From Bradyrhizobium sp. CIAT3101 (GTDB lineage Bacteria; Pseudomonadota; Alphaproteobacteria; Rhizobiales; Xanthobacteraceae), in NCBI RefSeq assembly GCF_029714945.1, contig NZ_CP121634.1, positions 3,927,001 through 3,991,000 of the forward strand: a stretch of DNA of 64,000 nt. Reading direction: 5' to 3'. Positions 1 through 7,879 of the stretch are shown here, in pieces. The notes beneath the pieces were generated by a model. The model did no database searches and was not told the origin of the DNA. It saw only the letters and a list, made by a program, of their open reading frames with translations. Position 1 is the first letter of the stretch; each line of letters starts with the position of its first letter. A program made the position numbers and the translations under genes.

Positions 1-1
1 A

Positions 2-355
2 CGGCTTCGCGGCGTGATCACCGAGATCGCTGCCTTCTATGCTGCGCATCCGGATGTCAGGGATTTCGTCCTTCGGCATGCCACGGACGCGCCGGAGCGG
101 GCCGTACTGGTGCTGGATCGGCTTCTGCATCCCGCCTACGCGACGGTTCGCGAGCTGTTTTCCGCAGGCATTGAAGCAGGCATCATCCGCAGTCGCCATC
201 CGGCGTTGTTTTTCGCTCTGCTCAATGCCGCGCTGAACCAGCCGCCAGCGTTTCCGATGCTGCTCAATCGCATCGCGCCGGAGATCGATCCAGAAACCTC
301 TCGCGATCTGCTGATCGAGACGACCATCGCGACGTTTCTTCACCTTCCACGATGA
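2..355 (+). CDS. TetR-family regulator, C-terminal part (cut by window edge)
   Basis: This is the C-terminal ligand-binding part of what looks like a TetR/AcrR repressor. The reading frame is open to the left edge, so the N-terminal helix-turn-helix lies outside the window and the DNA-binding part cannot be checked. The visible 117 residues are helical, with the pattern typical of TetR C-terminal domains (a His-Pro turn, then a helix ending in a hydrophobic dimer face, and the terminal ETTIATFLHL stretch). The target genes are unknown; the downstream small secreted protein may or may not be linked. Confidence 0.6.
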   Translation, partial: RLRGVITEIAAFYAAHPDVRDFVLRHATDAPERAVLVLDRLLHPAYATVRELFSAGIEAGIIRSRHPALFFALLNAALNQPPAFPMLLNRIAPEIDPETSRDLLIETTIATFLHLPR

Positions 356-398
356 TGCTGGATGGCATCGCCCGCCTCGCTGAAATCCCAACCTGAGA

Positions 399-671
399 GT
401 GAGTCCCACGAAATTTCGTCTTGTTCTTGCCTTGCTGACGGCAATGATCACGCCGGCCCTTGCTCAGTCCGGGCCGAGCGAGGCTGACCAGCGGCAAGCC
501 TGCATGGGAGATGCTCTTCGGCTTTGCGCCGCCTACGTTCCCGACCGCGCCCAGATCAGGAGTTGCATGGCGGCTCAGCGCGATCAGCTCAGTCCGCAAT
601 GCCGCGTTGTCTTTGATGCGTCCTCCCAGGCCTTGAATTCGCAGCGGCGTGCCGGATCCAAGATCCCGTAG
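399..671 (+). CDS. small secreted cysteine-containing protein
   Basis: This 90-residue protein of unknown function starts at GTG. It has a clear Sec signal peptide (a basic start, a hydrophobic core ending PALAQS near residue 23) followed by a short mature domain with four cysteines, including C-x7-C and a later pair, which could form two disulfides in the periplasm. Rhizobial genomes contain many such short exported proteins. No catalytic motif is visible. The start is a choice: no strong ribosome site precedes it, but the signal peptide fits this start well. Confidence 0.5.
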   Translation: MSPTKFRLVLALLTAMITPALAQSGPSEADQRQACMGDALRLCAAYVPDRAQIRSCMAAQRDQLSPQCRVVFDASSQALNSQRRAGSKIP

Positions 672-926
672 AAGGCGCGCTGGGACTCGATCGAGATAGC
701 GGCCGCCGTCTCGCGCAGTGATGCCACCGCTTCAACGGCGCCGGCCGAAGCGTCCGCCCAGCGGATGGGGGATCATCGGGACACGAGATCTCACTGTCGG
801 CCTGCTGTCCGCCAGCCGGACAACTCGGCGATAGCGCTACGCGCCGCGGGCTCATTTTGGCTAGGGAAGGGTCAAAGGCAATAAAATGCAGGCTGCCCAC
901 CAGGCGGCCGGCGGGAGGAGAGAGCT

Positions 927-2075
927 ATGCCGCGATCTGTGCTGGGCGTGTGCCTTGCGATGCAATTGTTTGTGGCACCAGGCTTTGCCGCCGATATCAA
1001 TGTCGGGATCATCCTGTCGGCGACGGGACCTGCCGCCGCAATTGGCAACGCCGAGCGGAACGGCACGATTTTCGGCCCGACAGAGATTGCCGGCAAAAAG
1101 GTCAACTATCTCTTCCTCGACGAGGCTTCCGACAGCACGGCGGCGGTTGCTGCGCTGCGTAAGCTATATCAGGAGAGCAAGATCGACATCCTGGTCGGGC
1201 CGACCTCGACTCCAGGCTCATTTGCCGCGATCGATCCGGCGGTCGAGTACAAACTGCCGGTGATCACGCTCGCGCCTGTCAACGCGCTGGTCGCCCCGGT
1301 CGATGCCAGGCGGCGCTGGATCTTCAAGACCACGACCAATGACGATCACGAGGCGACGCCGCTGTTTGCGAATATGAAGAAGACCGGCGTGAAGAAGCTC
1401 GCGCTGATCGGCTTTGGCGACTCCTATGGCGATGCCTGGAGCAAGGTCAGCGCCGATATGTGCAAGGCCGCAGGGATCGAGCTCGTCGGCGATGAGAAAT
1501 ATGCACGGACGGACACCACGGTGGTTGGGCAGATCCTGAAGATCATGGCGGCTGGGCCGGATGCGGTTCTGATTGCTGCCTCGGGTGCGCCAGCGGCCCT
1601 TCCGTTGCTGCAGCTGCGGGAGAAGGGCTATGAGGGCCAGATCTATGGCACGCTCGGCGCCACATTCGGCGACTTCCGCAAGCTGACCGGCGCGCAGGGC
1701 GAGGGCATTTTCGTGCCACTGAGCCCGGCGGTCGGCGCCGCGTCCTTCCCGGACGACTATCCCGCGAAGAAGGCAGCGCTTGAGTTCATCCAGCGCTACG
1801 AGGCCAAGTTCGGACCCGGGAGCCGCAACATCTTTGCAGGCTCGGCCTACGACGCAGTGATCTTGATCGAGCGTGCGGTACCTGCGGCATTGAAGACGGG
1901 AGAGCCCGGAACCGCGGAATTTCGCGAGGGTCTGCGGAGCGCGATCGAGGGGCTCAAGGGCATCGCCGGGTCGCGCGGTGTCTACAATTACGGGCCGAAC
2001 GACCACACTGGACTGGACCAGAGCGCGCTGACGCTCGGCAAGCTCGATAAGGGTGAATGGATTGCCGTGCGCTGA
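927..2075 (+). CDS. ABC transporter substrate-binding protein, branched-chain amino acid/aromatic type
   Basis: This is a periplasmic binding protein of the LivK/Peripla_BP_6 type, 382 residues, which captures a solute for an ABC importer. It has a short signal peptide ending around residue 21 (PGFAADIN), then the family opening with NVGIILSATGPAAAIG, a G-P-T-S-T segment at the ligand cleft, and the central repeat with the KKLALIGFGDSYG strand. A strong GGGAGGAG ribosome site sits 7 bases upstream of the ATG. No membrane or ATPase subunits are adjacent, so it must use a transporter encoded elsewhere. Being just upstream of a P450 suggests the ligand is an aromatic acid rather than an amino acid (inference). 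Confidence 0.85.
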   Translation: MPRSVLGVCLAMQLFVAPGFAADINVGIILSATGPAAAIGNAERNGTIFGPTEIAGKKVNYLFLDEASDSTAAVAALRKLYQESKIDILVGPTSTPGSFAAIDPAVEYKLPVITLAPVNALVAPVDARRRWIFKTTTNDDHEATPLFANMKKTGVKKLALIGFGDSYGDAWSKVSADMCKAAGIELVGDEKYARTDTTVVGQILKIMAAGPDAVLIAASGAPAALPLLQLREKGYEGQIYGTLGATFGDFRKLTGAQGEGIFVPLSPAVGAASFPDDYPAKKAALEFIQRYEAKFGPGSRNIFAGSAYDAVILIERAVPAALKTGEPGTAEFREGLRSAIEGLKGIAGSRGVYNYGPNDHTGLDQSALTLGKLDKGEWIAVR

Positions 2076-2097
2076 GCAGCAGAACGGAGCAGGGGTC

Positions 2098-3276
2098 ATG
2101 CCGGCGATAGCGGAGTGCCCGGTCTACGACGTCGATCTCTACGGCGACGATGTCCTGCACGATCCCTATCCGCACTACCGGGCGCTGCGCGATCTGGGCG
2201 CAGCGGTGTGGCTGCCGCACAACGGGCTCTATGCGGTCAGCCGCTTCGAGGACGTCCGCGCCGCCTTGCGCAACCCCGGTGTGTTTTCATCCGCGCAAGG
2301 GGTTGCCGCCAACGATCACGTCAACGAGATGTCGCGTGGCACAACACTCGCGAGCGATGCACCTTTGCATGACCGGTTGCGTGCGATCATTGCCGCGCCG
2401 CTGCTGCCGCGCGCGCTCGAAGAGATCGGCCCGCAGATTCGCGCTGAGGCGCGGCGGCTGGTTGACCACCTCGTGATGCGCGGACAATTCGATGCAGTGA
2501 CGGATCTTGCGCAGCACCTGCCGCTCACGATCGTGTCCAAGCTGGTGGGGTTGGAAGACTATGGCCGCGGCAGCATGCTGCGTTGGGCGTCGGCCACGTT
2601 CAACGTGCTCGGGACGATGAACGCACGTGGTTGTGCCGCCATGACCGACGTACAGGAAATGCGCGGCTATCTCGGCGGCACGAGCATTCGCGCGCATTTG
2701 CGGCCAGGCAGTTGGGGAGATCGTATTTTCCAGGCCGGAGAACGCGGTGAGGTCGAGCCGGATCGTTGTCCGGTATTGATGCGCGATTATCTCGGTCCAA
2801 GCCTCGACACCACGATCTTTGCGACCGCGAACCTGATCATGCTGTTCGGCAAATATCCCGCGCAATGGGATCTGGTTCGAGGCGACCCCACGCTGATCCC
2901 CAACGCCATCAACGAGTCGCTTCGGCTGGAATCGCCCATTCGCGGCTTCACCCGCCATCTTGCCACGGAAGCGACGATAGGTGGCATGAGCATTCCGGGC
3001 GGAAGCCGGGTGCTGCTGCTCTATGCCTCGGCCAACCGCGACGAACGGAAGTGGCAAGACGCCGAACGATTCGACGTGCGCCGGCGCGCCAGCGACCACC
3101 TCGGCTTCGGCAACGGGACGCATATGTGCGCCGGCCTGCATTTGGCCCGGCTGGAGATGACCGCACTGCTGGAAGTGTTGGTCGAGAAGGTGGTTCGCTT
3201 CGAGATCGGCGAGCCCGTGCTGGCGCTCAACAACGTGCTGCGAGGCCTTGCATCGTTGCCGGTAAGAGTGAGCTAG
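2098..3276 (+). CDS. cytochrome P450 (bacterial class I type)
   Basis: This is a soluble haem monooxygenase of 392 residues. The haem loop FGNGTHMCAG places the thiolate ligand at Cys344; the ExxR pair is Glu273/Arg276; the acid-alcohol pair Asp237-Thr238 lies in the I-helix. The I-helix reads PSLDTT instead of the usual AGxDTT, a variant I recall from the CYP199-type aromatic-acid P450s. The chosen ATG has GGAGCAGGGG upstream; an earlier in-frame ATG would overlap the preceding gene. It follows the binding-protein gene by 22 bases, probably in the same transcript. It needs a ferredoxin and a reductase, and neither is in the window. Substrate: perhaps a substituted benzoate (inference). Confidence 0.9.
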   Translation: MPAIAECPVYDVDLYGDDVLHDPYPHYRALRDLGAAVWLPHNGLYAVSRFEDVRAALRNPGVFSSAQGVAANDHVNEMSRGTTLASDAPLHDRLRAIIAAPLLPRALEEIGPQIRAEARRLVDHLVMRGQFDAVTDLAQHLPLTIVSKLVGLEDYGRGSMLRWASATFNVLGTMNARGCAAMTDVQEMRGYLGGTSIRAHLRPGSWGDRIFQAGERGEVEPDRCPVLMRDYLGPSLDTTIFATANLIMLFGKYPAQWDLVRGDPTLIPNAINESLRLESPIRGFTRHLATEATIGGMSIPGGSRVLLLYASANRDERKWQDAERFDVRRRASDHLGFGNGTHMCAGLHLARLEMTALLEVLVEKVVRFEIGEPVLALNNVLRGLASLPVRVS

Positions 3277-4064
3277 GGGCTGACCGGGATCGCTTCGGCC
3301 GTATCGCGCAATGGGCCGACGAACTGAGCCATGGCGTCTTCGATCGCCAACGCTGAGCGGATCCAGATGATGGAGATGCAGCCGTAGACGGCACCGTCGC
3401 GGACGATCGGCACGGCGATCGACGCCGTCTTCGGATTGTACTCGCCTTCGCTGCGGATGGCGTAACCCCGCTTGGTGGTCTCGGCGATCATCTGGTCCAG
3501 CCGGCCCTGGTCGAGGAAGGGGCGGTCGTCGGCCTCGTCGATGCGGCGGAGATGGCCGACGATGAGGTCGCGCTCGCGTGCGGGGCAGGCGGCGAGGTAA
3601 GCGCGGCCCGCCGACGTGCGCAGCATCGGCAGGCGCTTGCCGATCATGCCGCGGTCGATCGAGAGCGGACTGCGGGAATGGGTGGTTTCCTGCACCACCA
3701 TCGCGGCATTCTCGTAGGTGGAGAGATCGACCGGCCAGACCAGGGTCTTGCTGAGTTCGGCGAGATAAGGCGCGGCCGCCTGGCAGATCACCACGCCGGG
3801 GTCGTAGCCATCGCCGAGGCTCAGGGCGAGGCGGGTGACGCGAAAGCGGTCGTCGCTGGCGCTGCGGGCGACATAGCCGAGTTCCTCCAGCGTCTCGAGC
3901 AGGCGATAGACGGTCGGGCGGGGCAGATCGAGCGCGCGGGCGACGTCGCCGGCGCGGATGCCACCGGAGCGGTTGACCTCCTGCAGCACGTCCAGCCCAC
4001 GCTTGAAGGCGCGGACGCCCTCCGACTGCCGCGGCTGGCCGTTCCGCGTCCGCTCCTTGGACAC
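3273..4064 (-). CDS. IclR-family transcriptional regulator
   Basis: This 263-residue regulator has an N-terminal winged helix (about residues 15-75, with ARALDLPRPTVYRLLETLEELG as the recognition region) and a C-terminal IclR effector domain containing the GRAYLAA and GYAIRSEGEYN motifs of the family. It starts at GTG behind a good GGGAGGA site. IclR proteins commonly control aromatic catabolism. It is convergent with the P450 and divergent from the extradiol dioxygenase, so it is the likely local regulator of one or both. Its stop codon shares the CTAG tetranucleotide with the P450 stop. Confidence 0.9.
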   Translation of the reverse strand: MSKERTRNGQPRQSEGVRAFKRGLDVLQEVNRSGGIRAGDVARALDLPRPTVYRLLETLEELGYVARSASDDRFRVTRLALSLGDGYDPGVVICQAAAPYLAELSKTLVWPVDLSTYENAAMVVQETTHSRSPLSIDRGMIGKRLPMLRTSAGRAYLAACPARERDLIVGHLRRIDEADDRPFLDQGRLDQMIAETTKRGYAIRSEGEYNPKTASIAVPIVRDGAVYGCISIIWIRSALAIEDAMAQFVGPLRDTAEAIPVSP

Positions 4065-4211
4065 TTCGTATTTCCTCCCTTGTGGCGCATGGCCCGTCGA
4101 CTATCGTCTCTGCGAACGCGAAGCGATTGCGGGACGACACCGTAGGATCGTGCGCGGCCGGTATCAAGTTCGCCGCAGTGCAGCGGGTGCGAGGCCCTTG
4201 GGAGAACGTCG

Positions 4212-5195
4212 ATGGAAATCACCGCGCTCGGCTATGTCGGGATCAATTCATCACAGCTCGATCAGTGGGGCCAGATGGCGACCGGACTGCTCGGCATGCA
4301 GCAGGTCGATCGCGGCGGCAAGATGCGCGCCTTTCGCATGGACGATCGCAAGCAGCGCCTGATCGTCGACGGCAGCAGCGACGCCGGCCTTGCGGTGATG
4401 GGATGGGAAGTTTGCTCGAGGGCCGAACTGGACCAGCTGGCCGGACGACTGGAAAGCCACGGCGTCAAGGTGACGCGCGGATCGCGCGCGCTCGCCGATG
4501 AACGGCACGTGGCCGAGCTCATCACTTTCGCCGATCCCGCCGGCAATCGGCTGGAGGCGTTCTGCAACCCCGAGCTCGCGACCGAGCCTTTCAAGCCGGG
4601 CCGCCCGATCTCGGGCTTTCGCACCGGCGCGCTCGGCATGGGGCACGTCGTGCTCAATGTCGAAGACGTCGAGCCGTTGGTGCCGTTCTATCGCGATGTG
4701 CTCGGCTTTCACGTCTCCGATTTCGGATTGAAGCCCTACGGGCTCTATTTCTTCCACGTCAACGGACGCCATCATTCCTTTGCGATGGTCGGCTCGGGAC
4801 GCAAGGCGCTGCATCATTTCATGGTGGAGCTCGGCAGTCTCGACGATGTCGGGCAGGGTTACGATCTCGCGCAGCTCGAAGACGGTCGCGTCGTCTATAC
4901 GCTGGGCCGGCACACCAACGATCACATGACGTCGTTCTATGTGAACACGCCGTCCGGCTTCTTCATCGAATATGGCTGGGGCGGGCGCATCATCGATCCC
5001 GCGACATGGCAGCCGCACGAGACCTTTGACGGTCCGTCGCTGTGGGGGCACGAACGGCTCAACATGCCCGAAGAGCAGCGCAAGCGCCTGCGCGACATGC
5101 GGATGGATGCGGCCGCGCGCGGCGTGCGGGTCGCCGATCCGCGCGTGCCGCCGCTGAATTGCGCGTGGCTGGACCAGGTGGTCGCGCGCGAATGA
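4212..5195 (+). CDS. extradiol ring-cleavage dioxygenase (VOC superfamily, BphC-like)
   Basis: This is a type I extradiol dioxygenase of 327 residues with two VOC domains. The C-terminal domain keeps the Fe(II) ligands His145, His202 and Glu253, the catalytic-region His187/His188 (RHHS), and the signature from His234 to Glu253, including Tyr243 and the NTPSG turn. The N-terminal domain is the degenerate non-metal copy normal for the family. It would cleave a catechol next to the hydroxyls; the 2,3-dihydroxybiphenyl class is the closest by length and motifs, but the real substrate is unknown. It is transcribed away from the IclR gene, across a 147-base promoter gap, and no hydrolase or ferredoxin follows. 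Confidence 0.88.
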   Translation: MEITALGYVGINSSQLDQWGQMATGLLGMQQVDRGGKMRAFRMDDRKQRLIVDGSSDAGLAVMGWEVCSRAELDQLAGRLESHGVKVTRGSRALADERHVAELITFADPAGNRLEAFCNPELATEPFKPGRPISGFRTGALGMGHVVLNVEDVEPLVPFYRDVLGFHVSDFGLKPYGLYFFHVNGRHHSFAMVGSGRKALHHFMVELGSLDDVGQGYDLAQLEDGRVVYTLGRHTNDHMTSFYVNTPSGFFIEYGWGGRIIDPATWQPHETFDGPSLWGHERLNMPEEQRKRLRDMRMDAAARGVRVADPRVPPLNCAWLDQVVARE

Positions 5196-5207
5196 TCGGC
5201 GTCGGCG

Positions 5208-5861
5208 TCAGGCGTCGCCGAGATTGGGCTCGGTCAGGATGCCCTGGCGCAGCGCCAGTCGGACCAGCTCGATGTCGGAGCCGACGCCGAGCTTGTCCTT
5301 GATCAGCGAATGCAGGTTGGCCACGGTCTTCGGGCTGACGTGGAGCGTCTCGGCGATCTCCTCCGTCGTGTTCTCGGCGAGCAGCAGCCGCAGCACCTCG
5401 AACTCGCGCGGCGTCAGCACGTCGGCGGCCGAGCTCTCGCCGCTGATCCGGCTCAGGGCCAGCTCGTGGTCGATATCGGGACTGATCGCGATCTTGCCGG
5501 CGAGCACGTCCATCACCGCGCGCACCAGCGTCTCCGGCGGGCTGGTCTTGGTGACGTAGCCCCTCGCGCCGGCGCGGATCGCCTGCACGGCGAAACCGGC
5601 ATTCTCGTGCATGGTGAAGACCAGGATCTTTGCTCCCTTGTCCCATTGCCTGATCCGCCTGACGGCCTCGACGCCGCCGATGCCGGGCATGCTGAGATCC
5701 ATGATGACGAGATCGGGCGTCTCGGATTTGAACAGGCGATAGGCCTCAGCGCCGTCGCCGGCTTCGGCGATGACGCGCAGGCCCGGCTGCTTCTCGAGCA
5801 CGGAGCGATAGCCTTCGCGGACGACGGAATGGTCGTCGACCAGCAAAATGGTCGCGGTCAT
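5208..5861 (-). CDS. NarL/FixJ-family response regulator
   Basis: This is a two-component response regulator of 217 residues. The receiver domain has acidic residues Asp9/Asp10, the phosphorylation site Asp55 (VIMDLSMPG) and the YVTKTSP lysine region. A LuxR-type helix-turn-helix output domain follows (LTPREFEVLRLLLAENTTEE, then the recognition helix HVSPKTVANLHSLIKDKLG). Its start overlaps the end of the upstream sensor kinase gene by 4 bases, so the two are co-translated partners. The target genes are not visible, though the divergent DUF2380 gene is an obvious candidate. Confidence 0.93.
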   Translation of the reverse strand: MTATILLVDDHSVVREGYRSVLEKQPGLRVIAEAGDGAEAYRLFKSETPDLVIMDLSMPGIGGVEAVRRIRQWDKGAKILVFTMHENAGFAVQAIRAGARGYVTKTSPPETLVRAVMDVLAGKIAISPDIDHELALSRISGESSAADVLTPREFEVLRLLLAENTTEEIAETLHVSPKTVANLHSLIKDKLGVGSDIELVRLALRQGILTEPNLGDA

Positions 5862-7243
5862 GCCGCGTGCTCCAGCGCTTGCGGACCTGCGGCTGCGAGC
5901 GGAATGACGACGCGCAGCGCGGAGCCACCGGCGGGGCCGGGCTCAAAACTCAGACGGCCTCGTAGCGCCGCCACGCGCTCGCGCATGCCGAGCAGGCCCA
6001 TGCCGGATTTTGCCGCAGGATCGGTCGAGCGCCCGTCATCGTCGATGGCGAGTGCGATCTCGCCGGCATGCATCGCCAATTCCATGCTGACCTTGGTGGC
6101 GCCGGCGTGCTTGGCGGCGTTGGTGAGCGCTTCCTGCACGATGCGATAGAGATTGGCGCTGATCGTGGCGGGCAGGGTTTCGAACGTGCCGTCGAACCGG
6201 ATCGAAAAACGGGTCTCGCCGCGGCTGCGTCCATTCCAGCCCGCAACAAGGCCTTCGAGGCTGGCCACAAGACCAAGCTCCTCGACATCCGGCGGACGCA
6301 GTCGGAACAGCGCGCCGCGCAGTGTCTCCATCATGCCGGTTGCGGTTCGCGCGATGCCGTCGCACTCGCCAAGCAAGGAGGGGCAGTCCTGCGCGGCCGT
6401 CTGGCGGGCGGAGGAGGCGAGCGCCCGGATGGCGGCCAGCGACTGGCCGAACTCGTCGTGCAGCTCGCGCGCGAGATGGCGGCGCTCCTCGTCCTGGAGC
6501 GCGATCAGTTTTCGCGTCAGCTCGGCGCGCTCGGCAAGGGCGGTATCGAGGCTCTCGGCGAGATGGTTGAAGACGTCGCGCACCGCGGACAGCTCGGCAA
6601 GATCGAACGGCGGTAGCCGCGCGGTGAGGTCGCCCGCGGCAACCCGCTCGAGGCCGGCGCGGATCATGCGGGTCGGACGCAGCGCCCGGGCCAGCGCGGC
6701 ATAGACCAGGACACACAACAGCGGCAGGGCGATCGCGAGCGCCAGCATCAGGCGGCCGGCCTCATGCCAGGCCTCGGCCGTCTGCACGGCCGGATCGACC
6801 GAGACCACCGCTTCGCCAAGCTTCGTGCCGCGCAGGATCACGGGCCGGGCCGCTTCGCGACCGGGGTCGAACAGGCCATGATAGAACGCCGTAAAAATCT
6901 GCGGCGGCGGGTCCTCCGGAATCGGCGCGCCGCTGCAGAAGCGCTGCAGCATCTCGCCGCTTGTGCCGCGGAAAGCCAGGCACAGGCCGGGCGTCATCAC
7001 ATAGGCCGAAACGGGATCGAGGTTGGGAAAGTCGGAGCGGGGGCTCGCGGCCCACAGCACTTTGCCCTGTTGCAACTCCAGCGTCTTCGCCACGATGGCG
7101 GCGATACCGTCGATGCGCGCATGGGCCGCGCGGTCGGCCGTGATCAGGAAATAGGCGGAGATCGCGGCAAAGCAGGCGGCCGATATGGCGGCCACGCGCA
7201 AGGTCAGGCGGACCTTGAGATCGAATCTCGGGCGGTTCCACAT
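5858..7243 (-). CDS. sensor histidine kinase, HisKA_3 (NarX/UhpB) type
   Basis: This is a membrane sensor kinase of 461 residues. One transmembrane helix lies near residues 15-37, a periplasmic domain of about 120 residues follows, and a second helix lies near 165-187. A HAMP linker leads to the HisKA_3 dimerisation segment with the phospho-accepting histidine in ARELHDEFGQSL, and then the HATPase_c domain (NLYRIVQEALTNAAKHA, later GMGLLGMRER). It phosphorylates the response regulator encoded just downstream. The periplasmic domain matches no ligand-binding family I recognise, so the signal is unknown. Confidence 0.93.
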   Translation of the reverse strand: MWNRPRFDLKVRLTLRVAAISAACFAAISAYFLITADRAAHARIDGIAAIVAKTLELQQGKVLWAASPRSDFPNLDPVSAYVMTPGLCLAFRGTSGEMLQRFCSGAPIPEDPPPQIFTAFYHGLFDPGREAARPVILRGTKLGEAVVSVDPAVQTAEAWHEAGRLMLALAIALPLLCVLVYAALARALRPTRMIRAGLERVAAGDLTARLPPFDLAELSAVRDVFNHLAESLDTALAERAELTRKLIALQDEERRHLARELHDEFGQSLAAIRALASSARQTAAQDCPSLLGECDGIARTATGMMETLRGALFRLRPPDVEELGLVASLEGLVAGWNGRSRGETRFSIRFDGTFETLPATISANLYRIVQEALTNAAKHAGATKVSMELAMHAGEIALAIDDDGRSTDPAAKSGMGLLGMRERVAALRGRLSFEPGPAGGSALRVVIPLAAAGPQALEHAA

Positions 7244-7430
7244 CGGCGTGCACCTGGCGCGAACGGAATTGTCGCCTCCGCATTAAAGGGCAGAACGGGA
7301 CCGGCGCAAAGCGACACCCTTACCGCGGTGCAACGTCGTGAAATTTTCCCGGAACTGGTCGGGATCACCCCGGCTGCGGTGCGGGAAACGTCCGCCTAGC
7401 TTGCGGCCTTTCCATCATGCGAGGTTCGCG

Positions 7431-7871
7431 ATGCGCCGTGCCCTGTCGTTGCTGTCTTTCCTTGTTGTTCTCGCGGCCGGGCCGGATGGCCGGGCCCTGG
7501 CCGCCGAGGCCACCGCCATTGCGCTCGACGATTTCAGCTACACCGACACCTCGGCCGAGCCGAACGACCAGAGTGCCGCCCACGAGCGGCGGCTGCAGGC
7601 GTTCATGGTCGCGCTCCGGCGGGACATCGCCGCCGACCCGCGCTACCGGCTTGCGCCGTCCGTGCAGGAGGGGGCGGCGTTCAAGGTCATCGGCGGCATC
7701 CAGAAGACGAGCACGCTGGTGCAATGGGCCAAGGTCGCGGTGATCGACGTTGGCGCCAGGAAGGTCGTGATGGACAAGCTCTACACCTTCCGCGGCGACA
7801 ACGACGAATCGTGGGAGCGTGCCGAAATCTTCGTCTCCCGCGAGGTCATGGCCGCGTTGGCACAGCCCTGA
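7431..7871 (+). CDS. DUF2380-type secreted protein
   Basis: This exported protein of 146 residues has a signal peptide (RRALSLLSFLVVLAAG, cleavage near ALAAEA). The mature part resembles the DUF2380 family: an IALDDFSYTDTS opening, a central strand-rich region and a C-terminal helix (SWERAEIFVSREVMAAL). Its function is unknown. The chosen ATG has GAGG 6 bases upstream. It is divergent from the two-component system, with 187 bases between the starts, so it may be controlled by that system. Proteins of this type are sometimes seen near PQQ alcohol dehydrogenase clusters, but no such gene is in the window. Confidence 0.75.
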   Translation: MRRALSLLSFLVVLAAGPDGRALAAEATAIALDDFSYTDTSAEPNDQSAAHERRLQAFMVALRRDIAADPRYRLAPSVQEGAAFKVIGGIQKTSTLVQWAKVAVIDVGARKVVMDKLYTFRGDNDESWERAEIFVSREVMAALAQP

Positions 7872-7879
7872 GGCCGGGC

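Noticed and set aside
589..900. 103-codon minus-strand frame near the left edge
   Set aside because: It overlaps the secreted protein gene and shows no family features or ribosome site.
2287..4167. 626-codon minus-strand open frame across the P450 and IclR genes
   Set aside because: It is an antisense and out-of-frame shadow of two convincing genes with low-complexity Arg-rich sequence.
7872..7879. possible terminator between DUF2380 and idnD genes
   Set aside because: Only 8 bases separate the convergent stops, and no stem can form without entering both genes.
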